Shown here: positions 26,401-41,500 of the stretch, piece after piece | How the letters are laid out: every line of letters starts with the position of its first letter | How positions within the stretch are numbered: position 1 is the first letter of the stretch | DNA from: Acanthosepion pharaonis | Lineage: Eukaryota; Mollusca; Cephalopoda; Sepiida; Sepiidae | Direction: 5' to 3' | DNA length: 64,000 nt | NCBI GenBank assembly: GCA_903632075.3 | Contig: CAHIKZ030003503.1 | Coordinates: 1-64,000, forward strand | Made by a program: the position numbers and the translations under genes | The notes under the pieces: generated by a model | The model's database searches: none | Told to the model about the DNA's origin: nothing | Seen by the model: only the letters and a program-made list of their open reading frames with translations

Positions 26401-29400
26401 GATGTGCATCTGTTGAAAAATACTCACAATTTGATGTCTCATAGAAAAGACGGGAGAACTAATCTTTGATGACGATGGAGTAAAACAAGTTGCAAATTTG
26501 GGACATCTTAAACAGTTATATCATTTTGAATCTGAAAGACTAGTTAAACTTTCAAATTTAAATGAAATTTCCATTGCTCTGAAGCCCATAAAAAGACAAT
26601 GGGTTTCTACTTGCCTCAGAGTGTTTTTAGAAAAAAATATATATATAATGCACTTCTCACATAGTCTGTAATAAGTGTGGATAAGAATAATACTGCCATT
26701 TTCATAAACAAGGTTTTGACATGGTGGAAAATTTTAAATGTTAAGACCCTTCAAATTGATCAACTACGCAATGACAAGCTGAAATCAGATCAGCTGATTT
26801 GATTTTATCATTGAGTTTGGTCAAATGACTCTTAATATGGCTGGCAGTCAAGGTACACCATACTTGCAGTGGAATTGTTAGTCTATGTCAATACCTTTTA
26901 GTTATAAGACATAAATATATGCTACTTGGGCAATTTACAACTGGTCCATTAGAAAAAGAATTTAGTAAACTTCATCAACTTTATAAATGTCCCAAGCAGA
27001 CATCTTTATTTTTAAATCAAAATGATTGATGCTTTTGATGTGAAGACAGATCACCAATCTACATCTTGTGATTATAAACTTTGTCAGGAAGGTTCAGAAA
27101 TATTTAACAATCTGAAAAATTTAGAACCATCCCTTTCGGATGAAATAAAAATGACTCTCATATACATAGCTGAAATGACAATCAACCTATTTTTATTATG
27201 AAAAGTATGGAAAATATACCAATTGACTGTGGAAAACTAAAAGTTCCTTCTGACAACATTTGCCAATGGTTACTTTTTTTGTTTCATCCTTTTCTATACA
27301 ATAAAGGAAAAGGTGTGTTATAAATTATTAAGTAACATTTTTATGATTATTTCTGAGTTTCATTTTTTCAACATGGAGAGAAAGCATGCTCATATTTTTT
27401 CAAATATAGTTTTGAAAAATTTTTTACAAACATTACACACCCAGATTAGACAAAGAACCTGCTTTAAAGGTTTTGAAATTTTCCTAGAATGATTTTGTTT
27501 TATTTGCTTACATATCTGAGATGATTGTCATATACATATTTTGGCTGATGCCCTCCAGCCTTCTTCAGGTACTGCTTGTTGAACCTGGTAACTTTAAGGG
27601 AAATTTGAACCAGACTCTTTATTCAATCCTTGAGGGTAGATTGAATAAAGAGTTTGGTGAGACCAGTAAATAGTGGGTATGTTTCTGTTTCAATATTATG
27701 TGGACCATATATTTTACCAGAAATCTTAACTACCTCTTTATTTTGTTTAATACTTATCAGTATCCACAACAAAAATACATATTTTCATTTATTTAATTTT
27801 CAACACATCTTATTATCCCCAGGTATGGGTCAAAATGTTATTCTAAGTATTTTCAAAAATAGTTAACTTAATTTTCTTCAAAAATTTCTGAAAATCAAAC
27901 ATTTTTCAATAAGCCTCCAGTTCTGGCTCTCAGTTATACCATGAGTAGGTCTGGAGTATAGTACACCATGATATGACCTCAAAGCAGCAAGGGTTTAAAA
28001 TCAGGGTTTTCCTTCCCCAAGATGTACTGCCTTCTTGTGATGTCTATCTACCCAAATCAGCAGGTTATGAGGTACCAGTGGTACATCTTTGCCCCTTCTC
28101 CAGCTTGGAGATGGACAGCTGTCAGAAGCTATTTGAGACACACTTGAGACACACCTGAGACAACAGAATGATGATGTGATAAAAAGCAAGTGAGATTAAG
28201 ATGCATACATGGAATCCATGTGTAAAATATAAGTTAAAATAAAAATTCATTTTTTCCTCTTCAAAATCCTCATCAGAAAGAGCAAAAAAGATTCTTCATA
28301 AGAAATTAAGAATTAAGTCAATTCTGACACAAGGCTATATTTGCAGAGCACCAAGAAATGATGGAACTTGTGAGGCCAACATGCTAACCACAACTAACAG
28401 TACTCAATTGTGTATTATAATTCTGTGGATATTTAAAGTTTTATTGTGAAAGGAAGACAAATGCTGCATTATAGAGAGAAAGTAGGAAATAAAATTGTAA
28501 TACATTTGCATTGGAGATGTAATTCAATAAACAAAATTGAGGATTTCTAAAATCTCAAGGAAAAAAGCCTAATAAAACTAAGAGAGAAACAAGTTAATTT
28601 CCTTTAAACATGCAATATTTTTAACTTTTAGCACTCTGCATTATTAATATTACTTCCATTTCCACTGCATTCTTTTTCAAGGTTTCTCAATTGCAGTATC
28701 CTTATGGTTAATTCCACTCAAAGTTGTTTTGCTGCCATAGCAGGATATAACAACACAACTATGAAATTCAAACATACTATAGTTCAGGGATTAGCTTCAC
28801 CTTTAGTAGCAGCATAAACCTTTTGTACAGCAAACAAAGTCACATACAGAATGATAATGATTAATAATGCAAGTCAAGAATATAAATAAGTTCATTGAAG
28901 AATATAATTTATTATTTGTGATGAAATTGATGGAGAATTTGCATGCACCAATCATAGTATTTGTTTACCAATACACATGTTAACATAGAATAAGGTTATT
29001 CATATGATGCATTTTTGTATGACAACTTGACATAGTTAGCAAGCTTATTTCACTATGACTGAGTAGTGAGTTTGAGCCTCACTGGGTGCCCCATACTTTC
29101 AGCCTTTTGCCACATTTAATCTATGCTTGTGAAATCACCATATGATACATTTTGTTCTGGTTATTTGTTGCTCTTCAATGTTGATTTCTTCTGCTACATG
29201 AGCAGTTTTGATATAAAGTGAAATTTACCCAAATTATCCAAGTGGCTACAACTTGGTGTTCAACAAATCAACAAAATTTCAAATGCTGTAATTCTATGCT
29301 ACACTAGATTTACTGACTAAATGATGGTGCTACAGCATCTGCCAAAAAGATCAAACATTTTTATGGTCTTGCAAAAAGTCGGTTTAAGCCAATTATAAAT

Positions 29401-32400
29401 TCATATTTACTGAAAAAATTAAAAATGTGTAAGCAGTAATTACTAAATCTTTTAACTTCTTGAATTATTTGGAAATAAAATTTGCAAAAAAATATACAAT
29501 ACATTCTTTCCATTGAAATCATTCAATATTCAAAGGATGATGAGATAAATAAAAAAAATAATATATGCAAATTTGCAATTTTTGATTTGTATTTCAAGTT
29601 TGGTACAAGGCTATATTTCTGCAGTAACAAAATGTAAACCTCTTATACCTTTCAACAGGGCTGCTTAATTGCAGAGATTCAAAGGAGGATGATTCTATAA
29701 AAAAGTATAAAACAATTATTAATTAATAACAATAAAAAAAGTACTTAACATTTAATTAACATTTGTTTCTACAACATCAAAGCACATCAATGAAGACTGA
29801 AGCTTCTTTCTAACATAAGGAATATTGAAAATATTTCATAATAAAATAATCACAGTCATCTTAAAATGCAAAAATTAAATTTAGTTTTCTGTTCAAATAT
29901 AAAACTTATATTTAAAATTAGCTTATCACCATAAACTATTATAATAAAGTAAATTTTCTTAAATATGAAATTAAGTTGAAAATCTGTTTTTATATTTTCA
30001 TTCACATACTGTAATCTTCAGTGCAACATTTGTAATATCTGAGAATAAACCGTGCATTTTGAAGATTATATTTACTATATAGCAGCCAAGAGGCATCTTT
30101 TGTTGACTATATCACAGTTTGTTATCTTATGTTGATTAAATTTTTGCTCAATCAAAACACTTATTTGTTTGCAAAAGTCAATCTACAAACAGGTAGGCTT
30201 GTAAATATTTATAAAAGCAGTGCAATAAAGAGAATCCATTAGCTTTACACTCTTTCCTTTCTGCATTGTTTTTCTATTCATTTTTTCCTCACTATAATTT
30301 TCCACCTGCCATTTTCCATTATTTGCTCACAGTATTCTACTTTTATTATTATTATTATTATTGCAACAATAGATAACTCAAAATGAAAACTTATTTTGTT
30401 CCTAAACAAACTTATGACATTTCAAATTAATTTATATTATTTACATGTAGATTACTGTCATCATCTTTGTTATTATTCAGCTCTTGTACCCTCCAGACTT
30501 AATAATGTCCTTTTTGATCCCAGTAACCTTCAGTTTGAAATTCCCTATTTCCAACAAACCAATGATAACTCCTCATTGCAGAAATCCAATCAGAAAACCT
30601 CAAATTAACTATCACACAATTTGATTATTTCTGGTTATTATCAATCTCAAATCTACATTTTGTTCTTTTATTTTTGTAATTTTATAATTTCTATTTTAAA
30701 TTTCTATTTCTTCTATAGAAACTATTAGACCAAATTAACTAAATTTTTAATTTCATGCATCAGCAGAATGCATATCAAGTCTAATCCGTAAGTGAGACAA
30801 AGGTTGATATCAAAATTTGAAAATTAGAATAAAAGTTCCATTCAAAGGTTCCCTGATATTAAGCCATTAATGTCCACAGTTCTGTTTTGGGGACAGTAGG
30901 CACTGATAGGCTACAGGTTGAAACCTATTTTTTTAAACCTCAGATTTAATATCAGATTTTTAGAAACCTATAAATAATAGAGGATTTATATTTTCATTTT
31001 GTAATACCAGATTTTACACTTGGCATTAATGAATTAAACAGATACAATATTTATCAGATGAAGGCTGTAAAGCCAACCAGTTGAATCAAATATCAAATTG
31101 ATATGCTTTAAATAATAAACAAGAAAAATATACTAACAAGTAATCCATAAATGATTAACAAATGAGAAATTATTGATTATGAATTTTTCCTGAAATAAGT
31201 GTTTAAAATTGCCTCTTGGATCCTACAGGCCAAAGGTTTTTTTTGTTGTTTTACTCAATTTTTTTATTTATTCTTTTTACAAAATTTTTCAAGTCAAAAT
31301 TGAAGTCCATCTTTGAAGCTGGGGTGTTCTTAACACCAGACAATAAGTAACTATTTTTATATCATCCATCCTCAGAATTGAACTGAAATAGCAAGAAGCG
31401 CTTACTTTCATCCTTTGTATTTTTACTTTAAAAATTAAAATGATGTAAATTTCTAGGATTAACACATTAATCCCATAAATAAATCTTTTTTTAATGAGAA
31501 CAAGTTAACAGGAACTCACCTGATTTTGTGATGGGTGTTAACTGATTAACTTTATAAACAGATGATGTTGGTTCATACATTGTAATGAGGGATGCCTGCA
31601 AATAGGACATTGAAAATTTTTTAAAATACTCTTATGAACATTAAAAAAAAAATAGATGAGCCTGGGAGCCACCAGATTTGCTTAAAAGAAATCCCCTCAT
31701 AAACAATTAACACAGAAGCTGGCTGACAAGCCAGCTGTTGACAATGATGAGCTCTAATCATGACCATCATGACTGCCCCTCTCATCATCCACACTGTGAC
31801 CTCAGTCAATCCAGTCAACTAGATGCACTGCTTCACTATCACACTTCAGGTCTCTCTTGACATCAACACCATGACTTCAGTCAACTGACACAACACACAT
31901 ATCAGCTAGAGACTCATCCTCTTCCAACATCCACACCATGCTCCCATACAGAGATATTCTGCTCACATCAGCAAAGTCAGATTTGCAGCTTCATTAATTT
32001 ACCCAAGGCCTCTCTCATCATCACGACCTTGATCTCTGTCAACTGACCTGCCAAATGCACCTTACCAGGCCTTACCATGGATCAACCCCACCAACGACAC
32101 CCATTGTGCTACCAACTGCATATACCATGTGAACTCAATACTGATGAATCCACACTAGATATGAATTTTTTCACAAAACTATGCATTATGTATATATTCT
32201 GAAAATTGGTCAATACCAGCTTGTTGAAAATTTAATCCTTGTTTGTTCTTTCCTTTGTAAACATACACTGAATATAACAACTGGTATCAGAAGCATGCAG
32301 CAAGGGAAATGGACTATTCAGGTCTTACCCACACCAAACTCAGCAAAGGAAATGGATTATTCAGGTCTTACTTGCACCAAATTTCTCAACCTCATCAGAG

Positions 32401-33293
32401 AACAACTGGCATCAGCAGTGTGCAGCAAGGGATTAGCAAAATAGCAAAATGAACCCTCCAACAACAGAAAAAAGCTACAATGTCTCATTGCATGTCTTGT
32501 TTGAATCTGAGAATTCCTTGAGACATGTCTACACGGATAAATCTGACCTAACTCATTCTTCACACTGATGGCCCCTATACATGAACTGAACAGTGCCAGC
32601 AAACCATTTGACTGCACTGAAAAAAAAAAAAAAAAAAAGATGAGCCTAGGAGCCACCCGATTTGATTAAAAGAAAGCCCCTCATAAATGGCTGACACAGA
32701 ACCCAGCCAAAGGGCCAGCTGTTTACAATAGCTGGCTCTCATTTTCACCACCATGACCTCGATCAATCCACTGTAACAGCAAACAGATTCCTGAGTTCAT
32801 TTGACTTTTCACACACAAAACCTGGCCGATTGATACGGCAGCCTCTAGTCATCATTACAGTGACCTAAGTCAATCCATGGTAATGGCAACCAGATCTTTA
32901 TTATCACATTCCAGGCCTCTCTCAACAATACCACTGTGATTTCAGTCAACTGGCCCAACACACATTTCTGCATGATCAAGCTTTTCTGTCACACTCCAAA
33001 ATTCTCCGACCCGCTAAATACACCAACTCCAGATTCCTGACTTCACGTGATTCTTCACACACAGAATGCAGACGACAGGCCACCTGTTGACGTCACCACC
33101 ATGCTTTCTACTAACCTTGATGGTTTTACTTATACACTCCAGGCCTCTCTCAACAATACCACTATGATCTCAGTCAACCAACCCAACAAATCTGTCAACA
33201 CCCAGCCTTACTAACAACACCCTTACACCTAATCACTTCTCTTACCAACAGCAACTAAAGAATATCAAGAATTTTGTGTATCAATGAAATGTA

Positions 33294-33343
<50 letters not shown>

Positions 33344-33789
33344 TAGAATACATAAAATGTTAATGGTCAGGGTTGAATCAGACCACGAAACAGTGGTATT
33401 AAAAAGTGCTCAATACACGTGTGGAAAAAATAAAATAAGAGTAAAAATAACATGTAGAGCTTTTAACTTTAAAAATCAGGAGATCAGTTGAATTTGCTAC
33501 CTTGGTTTCAACATTACAGCATCCTCAGACGATTTTTATCAAATGACCTCTTTATTTTTTTAAAAACTAATAAATGCTATATTATTTTTTTTAAATAAAT
33601 GAACAAATGCATGACGTAGGGTGGAGGAGGGTGTGAAGAAAGAAGAAGAAGGAATTATTTTAAATAATACAGTATGCATTATTTTAAAAAAAAAAAAAAA
33701 TGTTAGGTCAATTTATAAAAAAATTTACCTGAGGATACTGTAAGGTTGGAACCAAGGTAGCAGATTCAACTGATCTCCTGATTTTTAAA

Positions 33790-33847
<58 letters not shown>

Positions 33848-36800
33848 GAGAATTGAGTATTTTATTCCACCCTTGAACTGCCTGAAGGTTGTAAGACTGC
33901 CATATAACAAATTGAGAGTCCACAAAAGTCACAGAAAGGCAGCAATATATGTGTATCTTTTCTTTTCTTTTTTCTTATATATACAGGGTGTATTAAAAAT
34001 ACTTTTACAAACTTTGGGGTCAGGTTCTTCAAACTAAAACAAGGACAAAAGTTCTTATAAACATATGTCTGCACATCCTTTGTTTTCGAGTTATTAAGTT
34101 TAAAGAAAGTTTATGGGAGATGGTGCAGTGTTGGCATGTAGACTCAGTTACAATTGTCATTCATGTACATTTGTGGCTATTCTGTCTTCAACGTTTAACA
34201 TGTGCACTAGTGAGTTAATTAAGAAGTGTTCCATTTAACAATGGCAGGATATTCATATTGTGAACAGGCAGACATGATTTTTACATAAAGCCATGTGAAT
34301 GGTAAATGGACATGGATGTATCAGATTGCATTTCCAGACTGAGGGCAGCAGAGTCATCCAACCTTTGCTGCTGTTTATCATCGCATTTTGCTGAGACAGG
34401 TTCTGTGCCAACACAAACTATGGATCAAGGAAGACTGAGATCTGCTTGTACGCTTGACCATGAGGAACACATTCTACAGGCTGTCAGAGACAATCCAGGT
34501 ATCTACTCATGTCAAACATATCATACATCTCATAGTACTGCATGGAGGGTATTTCAAGAGCAGCTCCTGTATCCATATCATTTTCAATGTGTGCAGGGTC
34601 TTTCGCCCTCTGATTACTCACCATGGGTAAACATTTGCCAATAGTTTATTGCACAAATTGCCGATCTGTTGTGTTTCTTCAGTTTTGTTTACAGATGAGG
34701 CAACATTTGGAAGTGATGGAATAATAGATTTACACAACCAACATTTGTGGGTGGATCGGAATCCCTATCATACAATACAGGCTAGACACCAGCATCAGTT
34801 TACAATTGATGTGTTGGCTGGAATTTTAGGTGACTGTCCATGTGTTCTCCCAGCGTGTCTTAAAGGGACTTCATGTTGAACACACTTCCACACCTGCTAG
34901 AGGATGTAACCTTGTTAATATGAAGACGCATGATGAGGCTCCAGCACATTTTAGTCATATTGTTTGTGATGCACTGACTGACATTACAAGTACAGTTTAT
35001 GAGGGTAGCTAGGAAATATAATGGTTAACTTTAGACTTGAACAGGTTAAGATTGCAGTGATCAGGGAATATATTATATATAATATTTAAAACCCCAGATA
35101 TAACAATTTCTATTCAAAATGAGGTCATATCAAAATAAGCAATAAATATAAACATATTGTAATTTAGGAACTTTGAGGACAAGTAATTCTTTCAGGTAAA
35201 ACTAAACATGAAAAAAATAAAATTGTTAATGGTAAACGAAAATCTTTTACAAACCTTAATAGTAGCAAGAAGCATTTTTTCATTTTCCAAGAAAATCTGT
35301 CGTTTGTCAGGAGTAACATTAACATCTACACTTTCTGAAAATCAACATTTATTTTTGTTAAGTTTGTTGAATGCAAGGTAAGAAAAAGAGAATAAATTAA
35401 ATTGTTTAACTCATGACTTTACACCAGATTCAAAAAAGTGCTTTAAAGAATGCATATATAAGTATGCATTTTGATGTTTGGTTATTTCATGAAAACTGAA
35501 CAAACAGTACAAAATCTACAAACATAAACACTGAGAAATCTAAATTCAAAGTATTTATTATATCTTGACTACTAGTAATTCAGAGATCACTACTGATATT
35601 AGTTTCAGAAAATCAATCATGGCTACTGATATGAACAAGAAAGCTACCAACAGATTTTGACAGACAGCCCTTCAGCCCTATTCTCCAGGTTTTCCTCAAC
35701 TTTTACCCAATATACTGAGCAGGCACCACTCCTTCTCTTGGTGAATCAATAAGGGAACAAGAGTTTCATACAACCAAAAACAATATAATCTTGTTTCCAT
35801 TATCTATGATGGTGGTTAAGGACTAGTAATTGTGGATAATCCCTAGGAGAGAATATGCTATCATTGCCTGACCACCAGAAGACTTTTTATTGGACTATTG
35901 CATTTCCTTTCCACAGTATAAAGGGTAGCATTAAAGGAAAGTCAAGTTTAGCTACTGTAGTAAACAGCAGTTCATATTTCTGTAACTATTTACATTGTTC
36001 TAACTGTTGTCCTCATCTTTAATGTCATATTCACAAAGTTTTGGCTGCTGAATGCTCCAGCCTTCTTCTTCTCTTTATTTAGTCCACAGGGATAGATTGT
36101 TCTAATTCCATGTGTCATGCCTTTTATGTATATCTCAGTCCTTAGGGACACATGGCCCAGTGGATAAAAATGGTGGTTGAAGTAATCCAAAAGTGACTTG
36201 ACCCAAAGAGTTGTGAGTTCAATACTTGGCCACAGCAGAAGTGAACAAAAGAAAAATTTGGAGAATTGATTACTAAAGGCAATTAACTGTAAAACCAAGA
36301 TATCCAGAAAAGGTATGGCATGTGGAACTAGAACAATCTAACCCGGTAGACTAAATAAAGGGTTCAGTTCAAAATTCCAATGTATATCACCTGAAGACAG
36401 CAAAAACATTATGACTATGACAATAAAGATGAGGACAACAGTCTGAACAATCTAAATAGTGTACATATTAATAATTATACATTTACCTATGTTTACAGTA
36501 TGGTATAAAAAGTTATGAATTGTTCAATATGGTTGTTATTTTTAAAAATTCTGGGTCTCATGAGAGCAACGATATATTGTGTGTGGATTCAAAGTTCAAG
36601 ATTATAAATATAATATAGTATTGGGGTATAAATTCAAAATATAGAGTGTTGGTAGGTGGATATCGAAAAATAAACTTAGTTATAATATTAAGTTTAATAG
36701 TGATATTGATCCGTTAATGTTTATTGATTCAGCAAATAAGATTATTGCAATATGAACTAAAAAAGCTGGTAGTAATGTCAAAAACAATACAGGTAAATTT

Positions 36801-38243
36801 TTTTTAATTTAATTCACAAGAATTTCAGTAATATTCCATTGCTCAACAAGATTTTCAACAAGAACAACATTAAAATTAGCTACAGCTGTAAAAAAAAAAA
36901 CAAAAAACTTTGAACAGTATATAGCACAAATTATATTAAACAAATATTTAAACAACTTCAATAATAATAATAATAGTACTGACAAAAATTTTAATTGTCG
37001 AAAAAATAGTATGTGCTCACTAAATTCTAAATACATGAATAAAGGTGTTATTTACAAAGCTAGCATTGAGCATAATGGCAAGACTAAATTTTATTTTGTC
37101 TCCACTACTAACCACTGGAAAATCTAATATTACCATCATAAAATGACACTTACCATTAAACATTATTCAAATACCACAGCACTCTCTAAATTTTTCTGGA
37201 AAATTAAGACAGATAACTACACACCTGTAGTAAACAGGGATCTCATCATTAAAACCAAACCTTTTACCCTCAACAAGGAAAAATATACTCCGTGCCTCTT
37301 AGAAAAACAAACTATTCTAAAATACATCAATAATCATAATCTGCTAAACAAGCAAAGTGAGCTTATGATCACATGCATTCATAGGAGGAGCTCCCTTCTC
37401 AAATATTTTGATATATGTTAAAGCAATTAACCTGCTTTAATACACCCCACTGACCCGCGTCTAATATATTTTTCATTTTCGGTTACCTCCCTTGCACCAT
37501 CCTAGTGTTTAACGGTTACTCTAGCTCGCATTCCTTTTTTTTTATTATTTCATTATGTTTTTATTTTTCCTTACCTTTTCTTTTTTGTCTACCCATGCCT
37601 TTTATTTGGTAACTACCAGCTATTTTTTTAATTCATATTGCAATAATCTTATCCGTTGACTCAATATACATTAACAGATCAATATCCCTATTAAACTTAC
37701 TAAATACCTTAGTTTATTTTTCAATATCTACCTACCTACACTCTATATTTTGAATTTATACCCCAATACTATATTATATTTATTGAAATTCGAATCCACA
37801 TACAATGTAGCATTGCTCCCATGAGACCCAGAACTTTTTAAAATAACAACCATATTAAACAGTTCATAACTTTTTGTACCTGATGAATGAGTAAACCATG
37901 AAACTAATTCATACTGTAATGAAAAATGTAATATAAAGGTATATGTGTAATTATTAATATATACTTTATAGCTCCATTTAACTACATTGTTTTATCTACA
38001 CCATTGATTAAATAATTATTTACACACCTGTATGTGCACATAATCACTCACATGCTTGGAAATGTGATCTGAGGAACCAGGAAAAAATCACTTTCCTGGG
38101 GAAATAAAATATAATCAATGGAGCCTTAAGGTTGTCTGTTTTTTTAATTAAATTAATATTCACTCTGGTTTTACATTGAGCTCTCTGGATTACATTCTCC
38201 TTGGGATTATCCATATGGATTACCAAACATTTCATTACCTACC

Positions 38244-38280
<37 letters not shown>

Positions 38281-38478
38281 TCTGTATGTATGCATATGTA
38301 TATATAAGCATAGTACCCATAAAAAATGACAGAATTATTTATGCAGGGATCAGCACTTCTACTTAGGATTGAAGTATCTGTGCACTCTGATTCAGGTCAA
38401 AATGTCACTTTCCAGAATTTTTGGTAAGGATAAATGTTATAACTTTGCATTTTGTGAAAAATGTTATGCACACACACA

Positions 38479-38522
<44 letters not shown>

Positions 38523-41500
38523 CTTTAAAACTGATGGTAAAATTGTAATGTGTGTTCATTCCCTTCAAATTCAATAAAGAGGTTCAATCAAAGTTATTCA
38601 TCCCTTGTGCCAATTGAAAGAATAAAAAATGCCAGGCAAAGAATGAAAGTAATTCTGAAGAATACACTCATAAATAATAAAATTTTGATTAGCAAGTAAC
38701 TGAGTTTGCATCAACATTGTTTTCAGTACAATCAATATAATGTTCTGGAGAAAATATGCCTGAACAGAATGAAGCAAATTTCCAGTTATTGATCAACTAT
38801 TGATTATCTATCATGATATACAAACACATGAACATATCTATACATTGTCAGAAAAAAAAATTTAAACACCCTGAATATGAGTTTCAATTTACTCAAGATT
38901 AAACATACAGGTAATATGGGGTTTATAGTAAATGTTTACATCTACCATGGAAAATGTAATATAAAAATCTATATATCAGACTAAAAGAGATTAACTGAAT
39001 GATAAAATAAAAAAAAAAGACTCCTAAGTAACACATTTCATCCTTCAAAAGGATTAATAATGGTTAGTAGACTGCCCATAAACCCGTTGGGTTCCTTTTA
39101 AAAGCAGTTCATGATACAAAATGATGTTTTATTTGAAATACAAGTTATTGTAATAATTATTATTACTCACATTATACAATATTAGAAGATCAAACACAAT
39201 AAGAAATTAATAAGAAAGTTAACATTTTTTAGAATGGAATTGCAAACTCATACTACACTAAAGGCCATTCAAGATTAGAATATTAGGATTATATAGATAT
39301 CAATGGGATTTTATATATGGTGAAGGCGAAGTATAACAAATGCTGGATATTTTTCTACATTGAGAAATGCTGAAGATACAAGGCTTAGTTTTTTAATTTT
39401 TGGCATCCAATGTATCTAGATACATTGGATGTAAAGTAAGCAAAGAGTCTGTTGAGATTGGGGGGGGGACACCTAACTGTCCTCCCAGCAACTATGGGGA
39501 TAATAGGGAGAGAGGGGGGATATAGACAGGAGGTAACAAAAAATAACACTTGAGGAACAAAATGTCCACAGGACCGACTTCACGAGACACCATGTCTTGT
39601 CGACTGCTGTTTTTCCCCAGCTTTTATTGACATGAGGTGTCTTACAAAGACCTGGATCTTGATCAGTTGCAGAGAGGCCTGTATACAGACATGCTAAACT
39701 ATCCTGAAAAAACCTGGATGTAATTGGTGCTGACAAACATGCTCCTGTGCGTTCACCACAGATGCATAAACTAGTCAACCTCATTCAACTTTCTATTTCT
39801 TTTATCACCATTGTTTTTAGATATCCCACATTGCAATAGCAGTAATTTTATTAGGAAAGGTGATCTTAATTATTAGTCTGAAGAAGTCTTTTGAAGGACA
39901 AAATACATAACATAGTTTTTTTTGTTTTGTCATTCAATTACCAAATATAAAGATCAATATAATCACAGGTTCCAAAATAAGGACTGTATCAATTGTACTC
40001 AGACCTTCATATTAATAACAAGTATATCTTCTTTGAACATTAACATAGACTTTACTCTCATATAAATATGATTGTACAAAAGACAAATGCACACCTCTGA
40101 TATATTACTTCATGCCTCTTGCACCTGTTGATGTCATATAGCAAGAGTTATAGGTAAGTTAACTGAATAAATTGGGTCTGTTTGTCATGGACAAGTACAC
40201 TTTGAAAGGTATTGCTACCCAGATCTATGTTACACACATAAATGACTGTCACTTGAATGAAGGCAGAATATTCTTGCACCACTCTGCACTACCGAGTACC
40301 ATTGGATTTCTTATGCAGTACCACTGGAGATGTGCACAATGATGATGTGATGTAAGTGGAAGTCTTGTTGGAGGTATGTTTAACCATAGTTCTGCTGCAT
40401 GTAAATGATACCAAACAGTGGCACTCATGTTGTCAAATTTGTTATAATTTGTCCTGTGTATACTATAATGACGACTATCCTTACAATGTCCTGTTCCTGG
40501 CAAACAATATTGCCATCCAGAACATGATCTACAGTAATAAGAATTTTCATTTGATCACCGTTGCTAACATGAATTCACCACCAACATGTCACATCCACAT
40601 CCATCAACTTGAAAGCCTACAATCCGAATCCCTCTTAAACAGATCTAATTAAACAAAAGGAGCAAGGGCACATCTCCATAGCATGACACCTGCACTGAAT
40701 TCTTTCATCACATTGAATTGGTGTCTTTGTCTAAAGCTCAGACACAGATGGTACACTGATATATGGATTACTATATCACAAGACCACAGATGGCTTAGAA
40801 CATTTTAACAGAATATCTATCCATTTTCCAAAATTAACTTCATCCTTCAAGATGTTGCAATTTTATTTTCAGCCCTTTTCTTAAGTTAAAAAAGGAATTT
40901 ATTTTGGGTTTTTTTTTGGCAAAAGTGATCTTTATTATTAAAGAAAGTAGAAAACATAATTGTGTGGAGTTATTAATTAGTCTTGTTGCCTTTAGCTTGA
41001 ATAATTACCACAATTTGATGTGGCATTGAATGGAACAAGGTCAGAGATTTTGTCAATGAGAATTTTTTCTCCATTCTTCTTGGTAGTTATTAAACATTAA
41101 TAATTCTTAGACATTTTGTGATTTTCGTTGGGGCACTTGCTTCTTCAGTTCCTACCACAATAGTTCAATTATACTGAAATCAGGTCTTCCAAAAGTCGAA
41201 TATCTTCATCCATAAGAAACCTTTTTTCTTGCACATGACGTATGACAAGAAGGAATGTCATGCTGAAAAATTTCCCCATTTTCATAATCTGGCAGAAGAT
41301 TAGTAGTAAGCTAATATAGTTTTCATTGTTTAAGTTTCCATCAACTTTTAGCAATTTCCTTCTACTATCACTTTTTATACAACTCCACAACAAATTTTAC
41401 CATCTTTGTGGCATACCTTACATTGTTTCTTTTTCTCACTGGTCTTCTTACATATTTTCTTGCATTGCAACTCAATTTTGCAGCCATAACTAAAAATTAC

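Noticed and set aside
36502..37880. A terminal-inverted-repeat DNA transposon
   Set aside because: The coding relic inside is a GIY-YIG endonuclease of Penelope type, not a DDE transposase. The right arm looks like the element's 3' UTR.
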